From contig JADHQX010000113.1 in the NCBI GenBank assembly GCA_016777745.1, positions 1 through 5,074 on the forward strand: 5,074 nt of DNA. Direction: 5' to 3'. Below are positions 1 through 5,074 of the stretch, piece after piece. The notes under the pieces were generated by a model. It was not told the DNA's origin. It searched no databases and worked only from the letters and a program-made list of their open reading frames with translations. Positions within the stretch are counted from its first letter, which is position 1. Every line of letters starts with the position of its first letter. A program made the translations under genes and the position numbers. Source of the stretch: Candidatus Pelagibacterales bacterium. Lineage in GTDB: Bacteria; Pseudomonadota; Alphaproteobacteria; Pelagibacterales; AG-422-B15.

Positions 1-259
1 ATGTAAAAAAACCAACAACAACAGCAACACCAACATAAATAGCAGCTAGGGTTATGAAAGATAATAAACTAGACCAGTATTCATCAATCGTGATAGCATT
101 AGGTTTACCTAAAGCTTTTTGAATCATGTCATAGAATTCGCCAAACCATTCATTAATCTTAACATCAATTTTTACCTGAACCCACAAAGATGATAAAATG
201 ATAAATGACCCCAACCATGACCACATAAACCATTTTCTTAATTTAAAAAATCTAAACAT
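1..259 (-). CDS. sbmA: SbmA/BacA-family peptide transporter, N-terminal part (runs off left edge)
   Basis: Reading the minus strand from the ATG at 259 gives 86 residues, open to the window edge. A basic start (residues 1-10) is followed by a hydrophobic segment rich in Trp (about 10-29), then the stretch VKINEWFGEFYDMIQKAL (33-50), then a second hydrophobic segment (about 64-86). The NEWFGEFYDMIQ motif after the first membrane helix is what I recognise from the SbmA/BacA family. These inner-membrane, proton-driven importers take up peptides such as microcins and proline-rich antimicrobial peptides, and in some alphaproteobacteria also influence very-long-chain lipid A. The start lies 3 nt after the stop codon of the Complex I subunit gene, so the two are probably co-transcribed. 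No Shine-Dalgarno sequence is visible. The family call rests on remembered motif similarity over the N-terminus only. Confidence 0.8.
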   Translation of the reverse strand, partial: MFRFFKLRKWFMWSWLGSFIILSSLWVQVKIDVKINEWFGEFYDMIQKALGKPNAITIDEYWSSLLSFITLAAIYVGVAVVVGFFT

Positions 260-262
260 CTA

Positions 263-544
263 TTATTTTAAAAAATTATCTGCGTATGATTTTTTTACAA
301 TTTTTCTTTTTTTTGGTTCAATTAAGTCAAAATCTATTTTTTTCTTTTTAGCATAATTTATTGCCAATTCTTTTGATGAAAATTCTAATCTTAATTCTGA
401 TAAAGTATCTGAGGAACTTTCCCAACCCATTAAAGGATTCTTTGTTGGATCTTTAGTTTTAAACTCTAAAATCCATTTATTACTTTTTGCAGTGCCAGAC
501 TGCATTGGACTCTTATTTGGAATATAAATTATAGCTTTTTTCAT
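263..544 (-). CDS. NADH dehydrogenase accessory subunit, NDUFS4-like (ETC complex I subunit)
   Basis: A 93-residue protein with the hallmarks of the alphaproteobacterial 'ETC complex I subunit conserved region' family (homologues of mitochondrial NDUFS4, 18 kDa). These are MQSG at residues 14-17, the WxLEF pattern at 24-28, PLMGW at 37-41 followed by SSSD, and a C-terminal YADNF near residue 87. The length is close to what the bacterial family usually shows. In mitochondria this subunit sits on the peripheral arm and stabilises the NADH-oxidising module; the same cytoplasmic-side role is assumed here. The gene precedes sbmA by 3 nt. Its start codon is only 6 nt from the CCA end of a duplicated tRNA-Pro tail (548-576), so the ancestral order was very likely tRNA-Pro directly followed by this gene. 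The coding sequence appears intact. Confidence 0.9.
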   Translation of the reverse strand: MKKAIIYIPNKSPMQSGTAKSNKWILEFKTKDPTKNPLMGWESSSDTLSELRLEFSSKELAINYAKKKKIDFDLIEPKKRKIVKKSYADNFLK

Positions 545-547
545 AAA

Positions 548-576
548 TGATGGTCGGAGTGGCAGGATTCGAACCT
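548..576 (-). repeat. Direct repeat of the tRNA-Pro 3' end (attachment-site copy)
   Basis: These 29 bases are identical to 1168-1196. Read on the minus strand they contain the second half of the T-arm (AGGTTCGAATCC), the 3' strand of the acceptor stem (CACTCCG), the discriminator A and CCA, plus three bases beyond. The match ends abruptly at 577, inside the 5' strand of the T-stem. This is the pattern left when a tyrosine integrase recombines in the T-loop/3' region of a tRNA gene: one junction keeps the whole tRNA and the other keeps only its tail. The copy lies 3 nt upstream of the Complex I start codon. Confidence 0.85.
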
Positions 577-781
577 ATCGAACAAATCTCCAATCCGCTA
601 AGTGTTTATACCAATTCATCTAGAAATAGAATTAGAAAAATTGACATTTTCCCCATAAAATTATTGTTGATTAGTAAGTGATATATCAGAAAGAGGTATC
701 ATTTACCCTCCCAAAATCCTCTCGTTTTGTAATTTGTATTATAGAAACAAATTTTTTCGTAATGTATGATAATTTATTTTT
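577..781. other. Non-coding stretch of the putative insertion, left part
   Basis: No convincing gene is present. On the minus strand 577 to about 625 resembles tRNA sequence continuous with the duplicated tail: a D-loop-like GGTATAAACAC (602-612) and a seven-base loop TTGGAGA (587-593) flanked by pairable five-base arms (582-586 with 594-598). There is no matching 5' acceptor strand, so it is not a functional tRNA. At 702-723 there is a TTTACCCTCC-type repeat followed 11 bp later by a degenerate copy. Just ahead of the gene at 782, the plus strand has TATTAT (737-742) and GATAAT (768-773). The latter is close enough to the ATG to give a leaderless or near-leaderless message, but neither has a clear -35 partner. 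Confidence 0.5.
702..723 (-). repeat. TTTACCCTCC-type repeat pair (second copy degenerate), possible integrase arm sites
   Basis: TTTACCCTCC at 702-711 is followed about 11 bp later by AAAATCCTCT (713-722), which resembles the TTTACCCTCT copy at 1115-1124. On the minus strand the shared core is GAGGGTAAA. The helical-turn spacing and likeness to the pair at 1103-1124 suggest protein-binding sites. Assignment to an integrase is inference. Confidence 0.4.
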
Positions 782-1102
782 ATGATTGAATTAAAAAAAC
801 CAATTGAACTTCTGCTAGATCCCAGAAATGATGGCGGAGATGCAGTTTGTTCAGCTAAAACTATAGACGGAGGTGTTGCTTTTGTCAGATGGGATCCAAA
901 AGAAAGAATTTGGTTTATCGATAATGATTTAACTCTTGGTGAAGTTCTCACACTACCACCCGTATCAGAAAAAATGCTATTAAATATTAAAGTAGATGTT
1001 GAAAAAGCAATCATTGAAGGTGCAAAATTAGCTGATGAACTTGAACTAACTAAATTAAAGCTAAGACATGAAGAGTATTTAAAAAATAAAAAGAGGAAAT
1101 AA
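782..1102 (+). CDS. Hypothetical protein, 106 aa, inside the tRNA-flanked insertion
   Basis: I do not recognise this protein. The first 55 residues look like a small beta-rich fold, with GGDAVCSAKTIDGGVAFVRW (18-37) and then ERIWFIDNDLTLGEV. From about residue 62 to the end the sequence is charged and probably helical, ending in a basic tail (KNKKRK). There is no signal peptide, membrane segment or metal-binding pattern. No Shine-Dalgarno sequence precedes the ATG, and a possible -10 (768-773) lies so close that translation could be leaderless. It is the only gene between the two copies of the tRNA-Pro tail, and its stop codon abuts a repeat pair at 1103. It may be cargo of a small element or the terminal gene of a larger one. 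The reading frame is long for such AT-rich DNA and has a normal amino-acid composition, so I take it as real. Confidence 0.65.
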   Translation: MIELKKPIELLLDPRNDGGDAVCSAKTIDGGVAFVRWDPKERIWFIDNDLTLGEVLTLPPVSEKMLLNIKVDVEKAIIEGAKLADELELTKLKLRHEEYLKNKKRK

Positions 1103-1124
1103 TTTACCCTCCAGTTTACCCTCT
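1103..1124 (-). repeat. Paired TTTACCCTC(C/T) direct repeats, possible integrase arm sites
   Basis: TTTACCCTCC (1103-1112) and TTTACCCTCT (1115-1124) are spaced 12 bp apart, about one helical turn, directly after the stop codon of the 106-aa gene and 43 bp from the tRNA-tail repeat. The minus-strand form GAGGGTAAA resembles the TTGGGGGTA pairs right of the tRNA but is inverted relative to them. Paired repeats flanking a core in opposite orientation are typical of attP arm-type sites bound by the N-terminal domain of tyrosine integrases. Binding here is inferred. Confidence 0.5.
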
Positions 1125-1167
1125 CATATTGATTTTTTTAGAAATAAGTATCGATATACATCTTCGG

Positions 1168-1247
<80 letters not shown>

Positions 1248-1256
1248 AGTAGCTTG

Positions 1257-1284
1257 GTTATAGTTATTTTACTTATGTTTTCAA
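1257..1284 (-). promoter_or_regulatory. Sigma-70-type promoter of tRNA-Pro
   Basis: On the minus strand TTGAAA (1279-1284) is followed by a 16-bp spacer and TATAAC (1257-1262), leaving 9 nt to the mature tRNA 5' end. Position and spacing are what a tRNA promoter should show. Sequence right of the tRNA therefore either remained host DNA up to about 1284 or was supplied by the element with a working promoter. Confidence 0.65.
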
Positions 1285-1334
1285 CAAAAGAAAGAATAGA
1301 GAATGTTACTATTTGTGAACTTTTATTACTGCGC

Positions 1335-1354
1335 TTGGGGGTATATTGGGGGTA
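1335..1354 (+). repeat. TTGGGGGTA direct repeat pair 1 (putative integrase arm sites)
   Basis: TTGGGGGTA occurs at 1335-1343 and again at 1346-1354, 11 bp apart, in otherwise AT-rich non-coding DNA between the tRNA and the integrase. G-runs of this kind are rare in the window. Tandem GGGGGTA repeats ahead of P4-like integrase genes are commonly interpreted as arm-type binding sites; that role is inferred here. Confidence 0.6.
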
Positions 1355-1410
1355 TTAATCCAAAAAAATACTTCAATAAAATTGCGCTCCATTTTAACCG
1401 CCATTTTAGT

Positions 1411-1431
1411 TTGGGGGTACCGTTGGGGGTA
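1411..1431 (+). repeat. TTGGGGGTA direct repeat pair 2 (putative integrase arm sites)
   Basis: A second pair, TTGGGGGTA at 1411-1419 and 1423-1431 (12 bp apart), lies 57 bp after pair 1 and about 87 bp before the preferred integrase start. The sites could both position integrase for recombination and let it repress its own transcription. An upstream ATG at 1434 lies only 2 nt after this repeat, which argues against its being the translation start. Confidence 0.6.
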
Positions 1432-1517
1432 TTATGCTCCCATGTTTTCCGCGTGGATTTAACTCAAATTTCATTCCTTTTTTCTTTCAATTAAAAAAAC
1501 ATAAACGAAAGATAAAA

Positions 1518-2957
1518 ATGATAAACTTAGAAGAACAGAAATTAAAACATAAAAATAAAATTGAATTCCTAAAAAAACTTGGAATTGAAACTGATTTAGA
1601 GGGAAGAATTAGAATAGATCAATCAGTAATGAAAAAGCTTAGACCTATTCCAGAGGGAAATAGATATAGGTCATTAATAATTTCAGATACACAACTTATG
1701 GGTTTCCGTGCAAAAGTAAGTCCAGGCGGAACTAAATCTTTTATTTATAGATATAGACCGAAAGGCAGCCAAGATAATGCTGCAATAGAGAAACAGATTA
1801 TTACCATTGGTAATTGGTACGATAACTCAGATCTAAAAGATCGAGATAAAATTAGTATGACGCCTACTGTTGCCCGAACAATAGCAAAAGACATGGTAAT
1901 TAAAATTGCTAAAAAAGAGGATCCCTATTCAATTATTCAAACCAGAAGAAAATCTAGATCATTAATATCTGTTTATACAGATTGGATTAAAAAACGTGTT
2001 CCAAGTGCCAATTACAAAGAGAGCAGTAAAAAAGATTACAATGGAAGATATAAACTATATGGATGCCAACAATCTAAGAAAGAGATTTATAGAAAGTTCT
2101 ATAGACAAGAAGCTAATGCGTTCAAAATATTTAATATGGAATTTAAAAAGATCACAAAAGACGATTATATTTCTCTACACAATTCATTAACTAAAAAATC
2201 TAAATCCCAGGCAAATAGAATGATTGAGGATCTTAGATTAGTAGAAAAATACGCTATCGAAATTGGAGTATTGGACAAAAGAGTTTGTATATTCAGTAAG
2301 AAAGAATTGAACTATGAGCCTAGCAGATTGGAAAGAGAGAACCCTTATGATAGAGATGAGATCAAAAGATATAGAAGATCCGCGTTAGAACTTATTAAAG
2401 AAGATTTAAAATTAAATCAGTTCAGCAGATTTGTCTCTTGCTGCTTGCTGATCGCCCTTTGTATCTTAGGTGGTAGATCCAAAAGTATGGTTAATTGTAT
2501 TAAATGGAACCAGATAGATAGAAAGAATAAGGTAATTAAATTTTCTAATACTAAAAACAATAAACCTATTGAGCTAGATTTTGATTACAGATTTTCAGCT
2601 ATTCTTAGATTGATGGATAGATATAGAAATAAAATGAAGATACATAAAAACGATAAAAGATATCAGTATGTATTCCCCACCCTAAGTAAAAATACAAAAA
2701 CTAAATTTATTGCTGACGCTAGAAGAACCCATAAATCAATAATTGAGAGAGCTAAGCTGCCATTTAAATGTATCCATTTTTTACGACACGCTTGGGCAAC
2801 CAACACTTATGAAGCTACAAAAGATATATTGGCAGTTAAAGAAATGGGTGGTTGGCAATCCCTTGAGGCAGTTCAAAAATATACGCTTGTATCAAGAGAA
2901 ACTAGACAACAAAGATTGGCTCAAACTAGAGCTTATATGAATAGATCCACAATTTAA
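1518..2957 (+). CDS. int: Tyrosine recombinase / integrase with N-terminal arm-binding domain (DUF4102/P4-like)
   Basis: A 479-residue site-specific recombinase. An arm DNA-binding domain spans about residues 50-140, with the pattern ISDTQLMGFRAKVSPGGTKSF followed by ITIGNW and a TPTVARTIAKD helix. A core-binding helical region (about 165-265) and the catalytic domain (about 290-479) follow. The visible catalytic set is Arg320 (GGRSKS), a lysine in the beta-hairpin (Lys346 or Lys349), His420 and Arg423 (HFLRH), Trp446 in GGW at the second His/Trp position, and the nucleophile Tyr455 (QKYT). All are present, so the enzyme should be active; it is long for the family. I prefer the ATG at 1518: the in-frame ATG at 1434 lies beside the TTGGGGGTA repeats and would add 28 atypical residues. 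The Shine-Dalgarno sequence is weak. The gene sits on the 5' side of tRNA-Pro, the opposite of the usual arrangement. Confidence 0.95.
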   Translation: MINLEEQKLKHKNKIEFLKKLGIETDLEGRIRIDQSVMKKLRPIPEGNRYRSLIISDTQLMGFRAKVSPGGTKSFIYRYRPKGSQDNAAIEKQIITIGNWYDNSDLKDRDKISMTPTVARTIAKDMVIKIAKKEDPYSIIQTRRKSRSLISVYTDWIKKRVPSANYKESSKKDYNGRYKLYGCQQSKKEIYRKFYRQEANAFKIFNMEFKKITKDDYISLHNSLTKKSKSQANRMIEDLRLVEKYAIEIGVLDKRVCIFSKKELNYEPSRLERENPYDRDEIKRYRRSALELIKEDLKLNQFSRFVSCCLLIALCILGGRSKSMVNCIKWNQIDRKNKVIKFSNTKNNKPIELDFDYRFSAILRLMDRYRNKMKIHKNDKRYQYVFPTLSKNTKTKFIADARRTHKSIIERAKLPFKCIHFLRHAWATNTYEATKDILAVKEMGGWQSLEAVQKYTLVSRETRQQRLAQTRAYMNRSTI

Positions 2958-3011
2958 CACGAAATTATTGTTAGCCGTGGTATTTTTATTCTATTTCTAT
3001 ATACTTAGTGT

Positions 3012-3608
3012 ATGGGCGCAAAAAAGGGTAAAAATAAAAAGCAGAAAAAATATCCATGGAAAGATAGTGATACTGTCGGTGCAGCATTAAAAAAAGGTTT
3101 GGTTCCATATGTGGATTTTATGCCTATTCCTGGAGCCCGAAATACTAAGTATTATTGGTTTGATCCAAGTAAGAAAATAAACTTTAGAGATGATAGACAA
3201 GATACCTGGGAAAATTTAGGTAATATTGCTAAAAATTTTTATGATACACCAGGCGAAGCTATAGATATTTTGGTTCGTGGTTCAAGTTTATTTAAACAAC
3301 GATCATTAAACACTTACATTCTATGTGGGTTAATTGAAAAACATAGAAAGCTAAAACCTAAAAATTTTAAATTGAATGCTTTGATAAGTGAAAATTTAGA
3401 AACCTATGCACCTTATATTGGAATAGCTTATGATAGAATTAATCCATCAATAAGAGATCAGCAGCGTAATGCAGCTAAGTATGATCCTAAAAAAGAATCT
3501 CGACAGCAAATAATTGATAAAATTGTAGAAAAACATAGACGCTTAGTAATTAAAAAATCAAAAGAATTTAAAGAATGGCTTGCTAATCATCCTGATTTAA
3601 TCAAATAA
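3012..3608 (+). CDS. Hypothetical protein, 198 aa, downstream of integrase
   Basis: Not recognised. The first 17 residues are strongly basic (GAKKGKNKKQKKYPWK), followed by a region with aromatic residues (YYWFDP near 48). A middle section (about 75-125) looks helical, with TPGEAIDILVRGSSLFKQRSLNTYILCGLIEK. The C-terminal 45 residues are Lys/Arg-rich and probably helical. There is no signal peptide or membrane helix. Basic ends suggest nucleic-acid contact, but no known DNA-binding motif is visible. It begins 54 nt after the integrase stop without a Shine-Dalgarno sequence or an obvious terminator between, so it may be read from the integrase transcript. The start at 3012 is the first ATG of the frame. 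Confidence 0.8.
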   Translation: MGAKKGKNKKQKKYPWKDSDTVGAALKKGLVPYVDFMPIPGARNTKYYWFDPSKKINFRDDRQDTWENLGNIAKNFYDTPGEAIDILVRGSSLFKQRSLNTYILCGLIEKHRKLKPKNFKLNALISENLETYAPYIGIAYDRINPSIRDQQRNAAKYDPKKESRQQIIDKIVEKHRRLVIKKSKEFKEWLANHPDLIK

Positions 3609-3612
3609 CTTT

Positions 3613-3652
3613 CCACGAGTACTTATACTAGCGTGGGATTATATTGCCACGC
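3613..3652. promoter_or_regulatory. Overlapping inverted repeats between the two gene blocks
   Basis: Two hairpins compete for one arm. CCACGAGTA (3613-3621) can pair with TACT and CGTGG (3626-3636) around a four-base loop with a two-base bulge. Alternatively GCGTGG (3631-3636) can pair with CCACGC (3647-3652) around ten bases. Neither is followed by a T-run, so they are not classic terminators. They could be an attenuator, or operator sites for the winged-helix protein encoded at 3714. GC-rich palindromes are unusual in this AT-rich DNA. Confidence 0.4.
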
Positions 3653-3694
3653 GGAATACATGGCATGGCTTCAAATTTATTTATGTACTTTTAT

Positions 3695-3710
3695 GGGGTA
3701 AAAAATCCCC
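3695..3710 (+). promoter_or_regulatory. Small hairpin just before the AlpA-like start codon
   Basis: GGGG (3695-3698) and CCCC (3707-3710) can pair around TAAAAAAT, ending 3 nt before the ATG at 3714. The G-run is the only purine-rich stretch near the start that might serve for ribosome binding, so the hairpin could limit initiation. Four base pairs make a weak stem. Functional relevance is inferred. Confidence 0.3.
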
Positions 3711-3713
3711 ACT

Positions 3714-3920
3714 ATGCAAAATAAATTAAATAATACATCTAGCGAAAGATGGGCGAATGAAAAAGAAGCTGCAGCTCATTGGAAGTTAAAACCATCAACA
3801 CTTAGAAAAAGAAGATCTTTGCTTGGACATGAAACAATGGAAATTTGGACAAAGCTGAATGGCAGAGTTTTATACGATATCCATGCAACAGATCAAAAAA
3901 TAGCAAAGGAAACAGCATGA
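3714..3920 (+). CDS. AlpA/excisionase-like winged-helix DNA-binding protein
   Basis: A 68-residue protein with the pattern of small MerR-like winged-helix proteins (AlpA, Xis, 'helix-turn-helix domain' families). NEKEAAAHWKLKPSTLRKRR (15-34) matches the usual 'T-x-E-A-A-x-x-L-x-V-S-x-x-T-L-R-R-W-R' turn, followed by a wing with WTKLNGRVLYDI (45-56). In integrative elements such proteins act as recombination directionality factors, or as activators of integrase or replication genes. With a complete integrase upstream, that role is the natural guess. The N-terminal 12 residues are polar and probably flexible. It ends in ATGA, overlapping the next start by 3 nt, and heads a four-gene run. Whether it is an excisionase or a transcriptional regulator cannot be decided from the sequence. 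Confidence 0.75.
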   Translation: MQNKLNNTSSERWANEKEAAAHWKLKPSTLRKRRSLLGHETMEIWTKLNGRVLYDIHATDQKIAKETA

Positions 3921-4303
3921 AAAATAACAACATAGGAAAAGATATTTACAACTCTCCAACTGTTAAAGAGTCAATAAAAGTTGCGAGTGAAACAATACAA
4001 GAAGAAAACAGATTGTCCAATTATATGGATAAAATTTATGAGGAAGGACTAGAGAAATTTAAAAAAGAAAATCCCGGCAAAACAGAAGATGATTACATCA
4101 AAGAAATTAGATTAGGTCTTGGATCCGGCGGCAAAGTAATTGATTTTGCAAAGTATAAAAAAGACAATGATTGGCACAAAGCATCTAGAAAACTTGATCT
4201 TGCGTCACTGTTTCCAAAAGGAAAAACTTTAAACTCATTAACCGATAAAGAAAAAGCTGCAGTTAATAAATTATTAAAGCTCACGTTGGGAGCTAAAGAC
4301 TAA
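3917..4303 (+). CDS. Hypothetical protein, 128 aa, translationally coupled
   Basis: Not recognised. It is a charged, probably all-helical soluble protein. NNNIGKDIYNSPTVKESIKVASETIQEENRLSN leads into a Lys/Glu-rich helix (about 35-60), then a Gly-rich turn (LGLGSGGKVIDF, around 68-79) and a second helical part ending in TDKEKAAVNKLLKLTLG. The start at 3917 is chosen because it overlaps the previous stop as ATGA and has AAAGGA (3905-3910) at good spacing; the in-frame ATG at 3845 would lie inside the upstream gene. Its TAA shares one base with the next ATG (TAATG). The tight coupling indicates one operon and possibly stoichiometric production with its neighbours. Confidence 0.8.
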   Translation: MKNNNIGKDIYNSPTVKESIKVASETIQEENRLSNYMDKIYEEGLEKFKKENPGKTEDDYIKEIRLGLGSGGKVIDFAKYKKDNDWHKASRKLDLASLFPKGKTLNSLTDKEKAAVNKLLKLTLGAKD

Positions 4304-4899
4304 TGAAAATTCGAGATTACAACATGATGATGTCAAATTTAACTCGCACTGGTACTCCAGAACAGGCAAAAAAAGCAGAGGAAAATAACAAGAAATATTT
4401 AGCTGATCGTAGAGCTAAAACTTTAAAGTCTTATGGATTAACAGAAAAGGATTTGAAGCCTGCAGCAATAGATCCACAAACTTTAAAACCAGGTAATACT
4501 TTTGATGACATAGGAAGAAATTTTCTAATTGAAGAAAGTAAATCTAGAGATTTAAGTTCAGAGGAATTTCAGTATTTAAAAAATGATGAGCAGTTAAAAA
4601 ATAAACCTTTAGAGAAAACACTCAATAAAATTGCACAGAATTTCAAAAATAAAAAACCGGTTGTAAAATCAACAGTTAAAAAAACTATCAAACCCTATGA
4701 GCCACAAAAAATAGATCCATTTATTAGTGATCCCTGTTCAGCCATAGAGCCTAAACCCGTTGCAGCAATAGATCCAAAGTTAAAAGAATTAGAGCAAAAA
4801 TTTTTAGCTGCACAGGAACAAAGCTATCAACAAAAAGTTAAAAAAAATACACAGGGGTTGAGATCGTTTTCTCCAATAAAGGTTAATAGAGATGTCTAA
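4303..4899 (+). CDS. Hypothetical protein, 198 aa, charged and largely disordered, with AAIDP repeats
   Basis: Not recognised. It is very rich in Lys, Glu, Gln, Asn and Pro with few hydrophobic clusters, so much of it is probably disordered apart from helices near 18-45, 75-115 and 159-180. A short motif recurs: AAIDPQTLK at 54-62 and AAIDPKLKE at 154-162, exactly 100 residues apart, with looser copies KIDPF and AIEPKP in the proline-rich section between. GGGAG (4288-4292) upstream can act as ribosome-binding site. The start overlaps the previous stop by 1 nt and the end overlaps the next gene by 8 nt. A scaffold, linker or adaptor role is conceivable from composition, but nothing identifies one. 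Confidence 0.8.
   Translation: MKIRDYNMMMSNLTRTGTPEQAKKAEENNKKYLADRRAKTLKSYGLTEKDLKPAAIDPQTLKPGNTFDDIGRNFLIEESKSRDLSSEEFQYLKNDEQLKNKPLEKTLNKIAQNFKNKKPVVKSTVKKTIKPYEPQKIDPFISDPCSAIEPKPVAAIDPKLKELEQKFLAAQEQSYQQKVKKNTQGLRSFSPIKVNRDV
4461..4776 (+). repeat. 16-bp direct repeat, copies 300 bp apart within the 198-aa gene
   Basis: TGCAGCAATAGATCCA occurs at 4461-4476 and 4761-4776 in the same frame, encoding (A)AIDP both times. DNA-level identity, not only peptide similarity, suggests recent internal duplication or gene conversion of a short linear motif. Only the two copies and their immediate surroundings are similar. Confidence 0.75.
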
Positions 4900-5074
4900 A
4901 CTAGATAAGGAATCAGCAATTAAACACTTACGTGAAATTTCAAAGCTATCTATGAGAGCCAATATCAAACACAACACAGTTATAGATAGACAAACATCAC
5001 ACCAAAAAGAGTTAATGAAAATGCTCAAAGAAGAAAGAGCATCTAACGTAAGACTTAAAAGAATTATATCCATG
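4892..5074 (+). CDS. Hypothetical protein, N-terminal 61 aa (runs off right edge)
   Basis: The frame opens with ATG at 4892, overlaps the preceding gene by 8 nt and stays open to the window end. The 61 visible residues (MSKLDKESAIKHLREISKLS...) are highly charged with regular heptad-like spacing of Leu/Ile/Met, suggesting a long amphipathic helix or coiled coil. AAAGG (4877-4881) is a possible ribosome-binding site. Nothing identifies its function. It continues the operon that starts at 3714. Confidence 0.7.
   Translation, partial: MSKLDKESAIKHLREISKLSMRANIKHNTVIDRQTSHQKELMKMLKEERASNVRLKRIISM

Noticed and set aside
641..661. TTGACA at 641-646 as a -35 promoter box for the 106-aa gene
   Set aside because: The best -10-like hexamer (TAAAAT, 656-661) is only 9 bp away, and none occurs at 16-18 bp; the gene is also 120 bp downstream.
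739..1014. Minus-strand reading frame of 91 codons
   Set aside because: It lies antisense to the 106-aa gene, is Ser/Thr/Ile-rich without pattern, and is a shadow frame.
1303..1494. Plus-strand reading frame across the region ahead of the integrase
   Set aside because: It reads through the G-run repeats and gives an implausible composition; the region is better explained as regulatory/attachment DNA.
1434..1517. 28-residue N-terminal extension of the integrase from the ATG at 1434
   Set aside because: The ATG abuts the TTGGGGGTA repeats, the added residues do not resemble integrase sequence, and no ribosome-binding site is present.
1996..2190. Short frames inside the integrase gene (1996-2190 and 2743-2940)
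   Set aside because: They are out of frame with the conserved integrase domains and have no independent support.
2958..3011. CACG...CGTG inverted repeat after the integrase as a terminator
   Set aside because: Only four base pairs with a long loop and no clean T-run; not enough to call a terminator.
4093..4284. Minus-strand frames at 4093-4284 and 4804-5073
   Set aside because: They are antisense to the tightly overlapping plus-strand operon and arise from its AT-rich codon usage.

Overview
The window is AT-rich, with densely packed genes, few Shine-Dalgarno sites and an alphaproteobacterial gene pair at its left end: a Complex I NDUFS4-like subunit followed by an SbmA/BacA-type transporter. 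This fits a Pelagibacterales (SAR11)-like or other streamlined marine alphaproteobacterium. The lineage is inferred from gene content and composition and was not tested by any search.

Layout. Positions 1-544 are ordinary chromosome: sbmA-like (partial) and the Complex I subunit, both on the minus strand and almost touching. Directly upstream of the Complex I start codon lies a 29-bp copy (548-576) of the 3' end of tRNA-Pro. The intact tRNA-Pro(UGG), also on the minus strand, sits about 620 bp further right (1171-1247), with its own promoter at 1257-1284. The same 29 bp recur in it at 1168-1196. The DNA between the two copies (577-1167) therefore looks like an insertion at the tRNA 3' end. It carries one small unknown gene (782-1102), paired TTTACCCTCC-type repeats, and a stretch that resembles a degenerate tRNA fused to the duplicated tRNA-Pro tail.

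Right of the tRNA, on its 5' side, is a non-coding stretch with two pairs of TTGGGGGTA repeats. It is followed by a full-length tyrosine integrase of the arm-binding (DUF4102/P4-like) type with all expected catalytic residues (1518-2957). A 198-residue unknown gene comes next, then an intergenic region rich in small inverted repeats, then a tight run of four genes (3714 to the window end). The first of the four is an AlpA/excisionase-like winged-helix protein. The others are unrecognised charged proteins joined by 3-, 1- and 8-nt overlaps. The last gene runs off the window.

Interpretation. The right-hand three quarters look like the integrase end of an integrative element (genomic island, phage satellite or prophage) associated with tRNA-Pro: integrase, a directionality or regulatory factor, then accessory genes. 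The TTTACCCTCC and TTGGGGGTA repeats lie on either side of the tRNA in opposite orientation, which resembles an attP with two arms. What does not fit the usual scheme is that the integrase lies on the 5' side of the tRNA, while the visible 29-bp duplication encloses only a 590-bp integrase-less segment on the 3' side. Tandem insertion, a decayed element, or a non-autonomous mini-element mobilised in trans are all possible. No phage structural, terminase, replication or defence gene is recognisable within the window.
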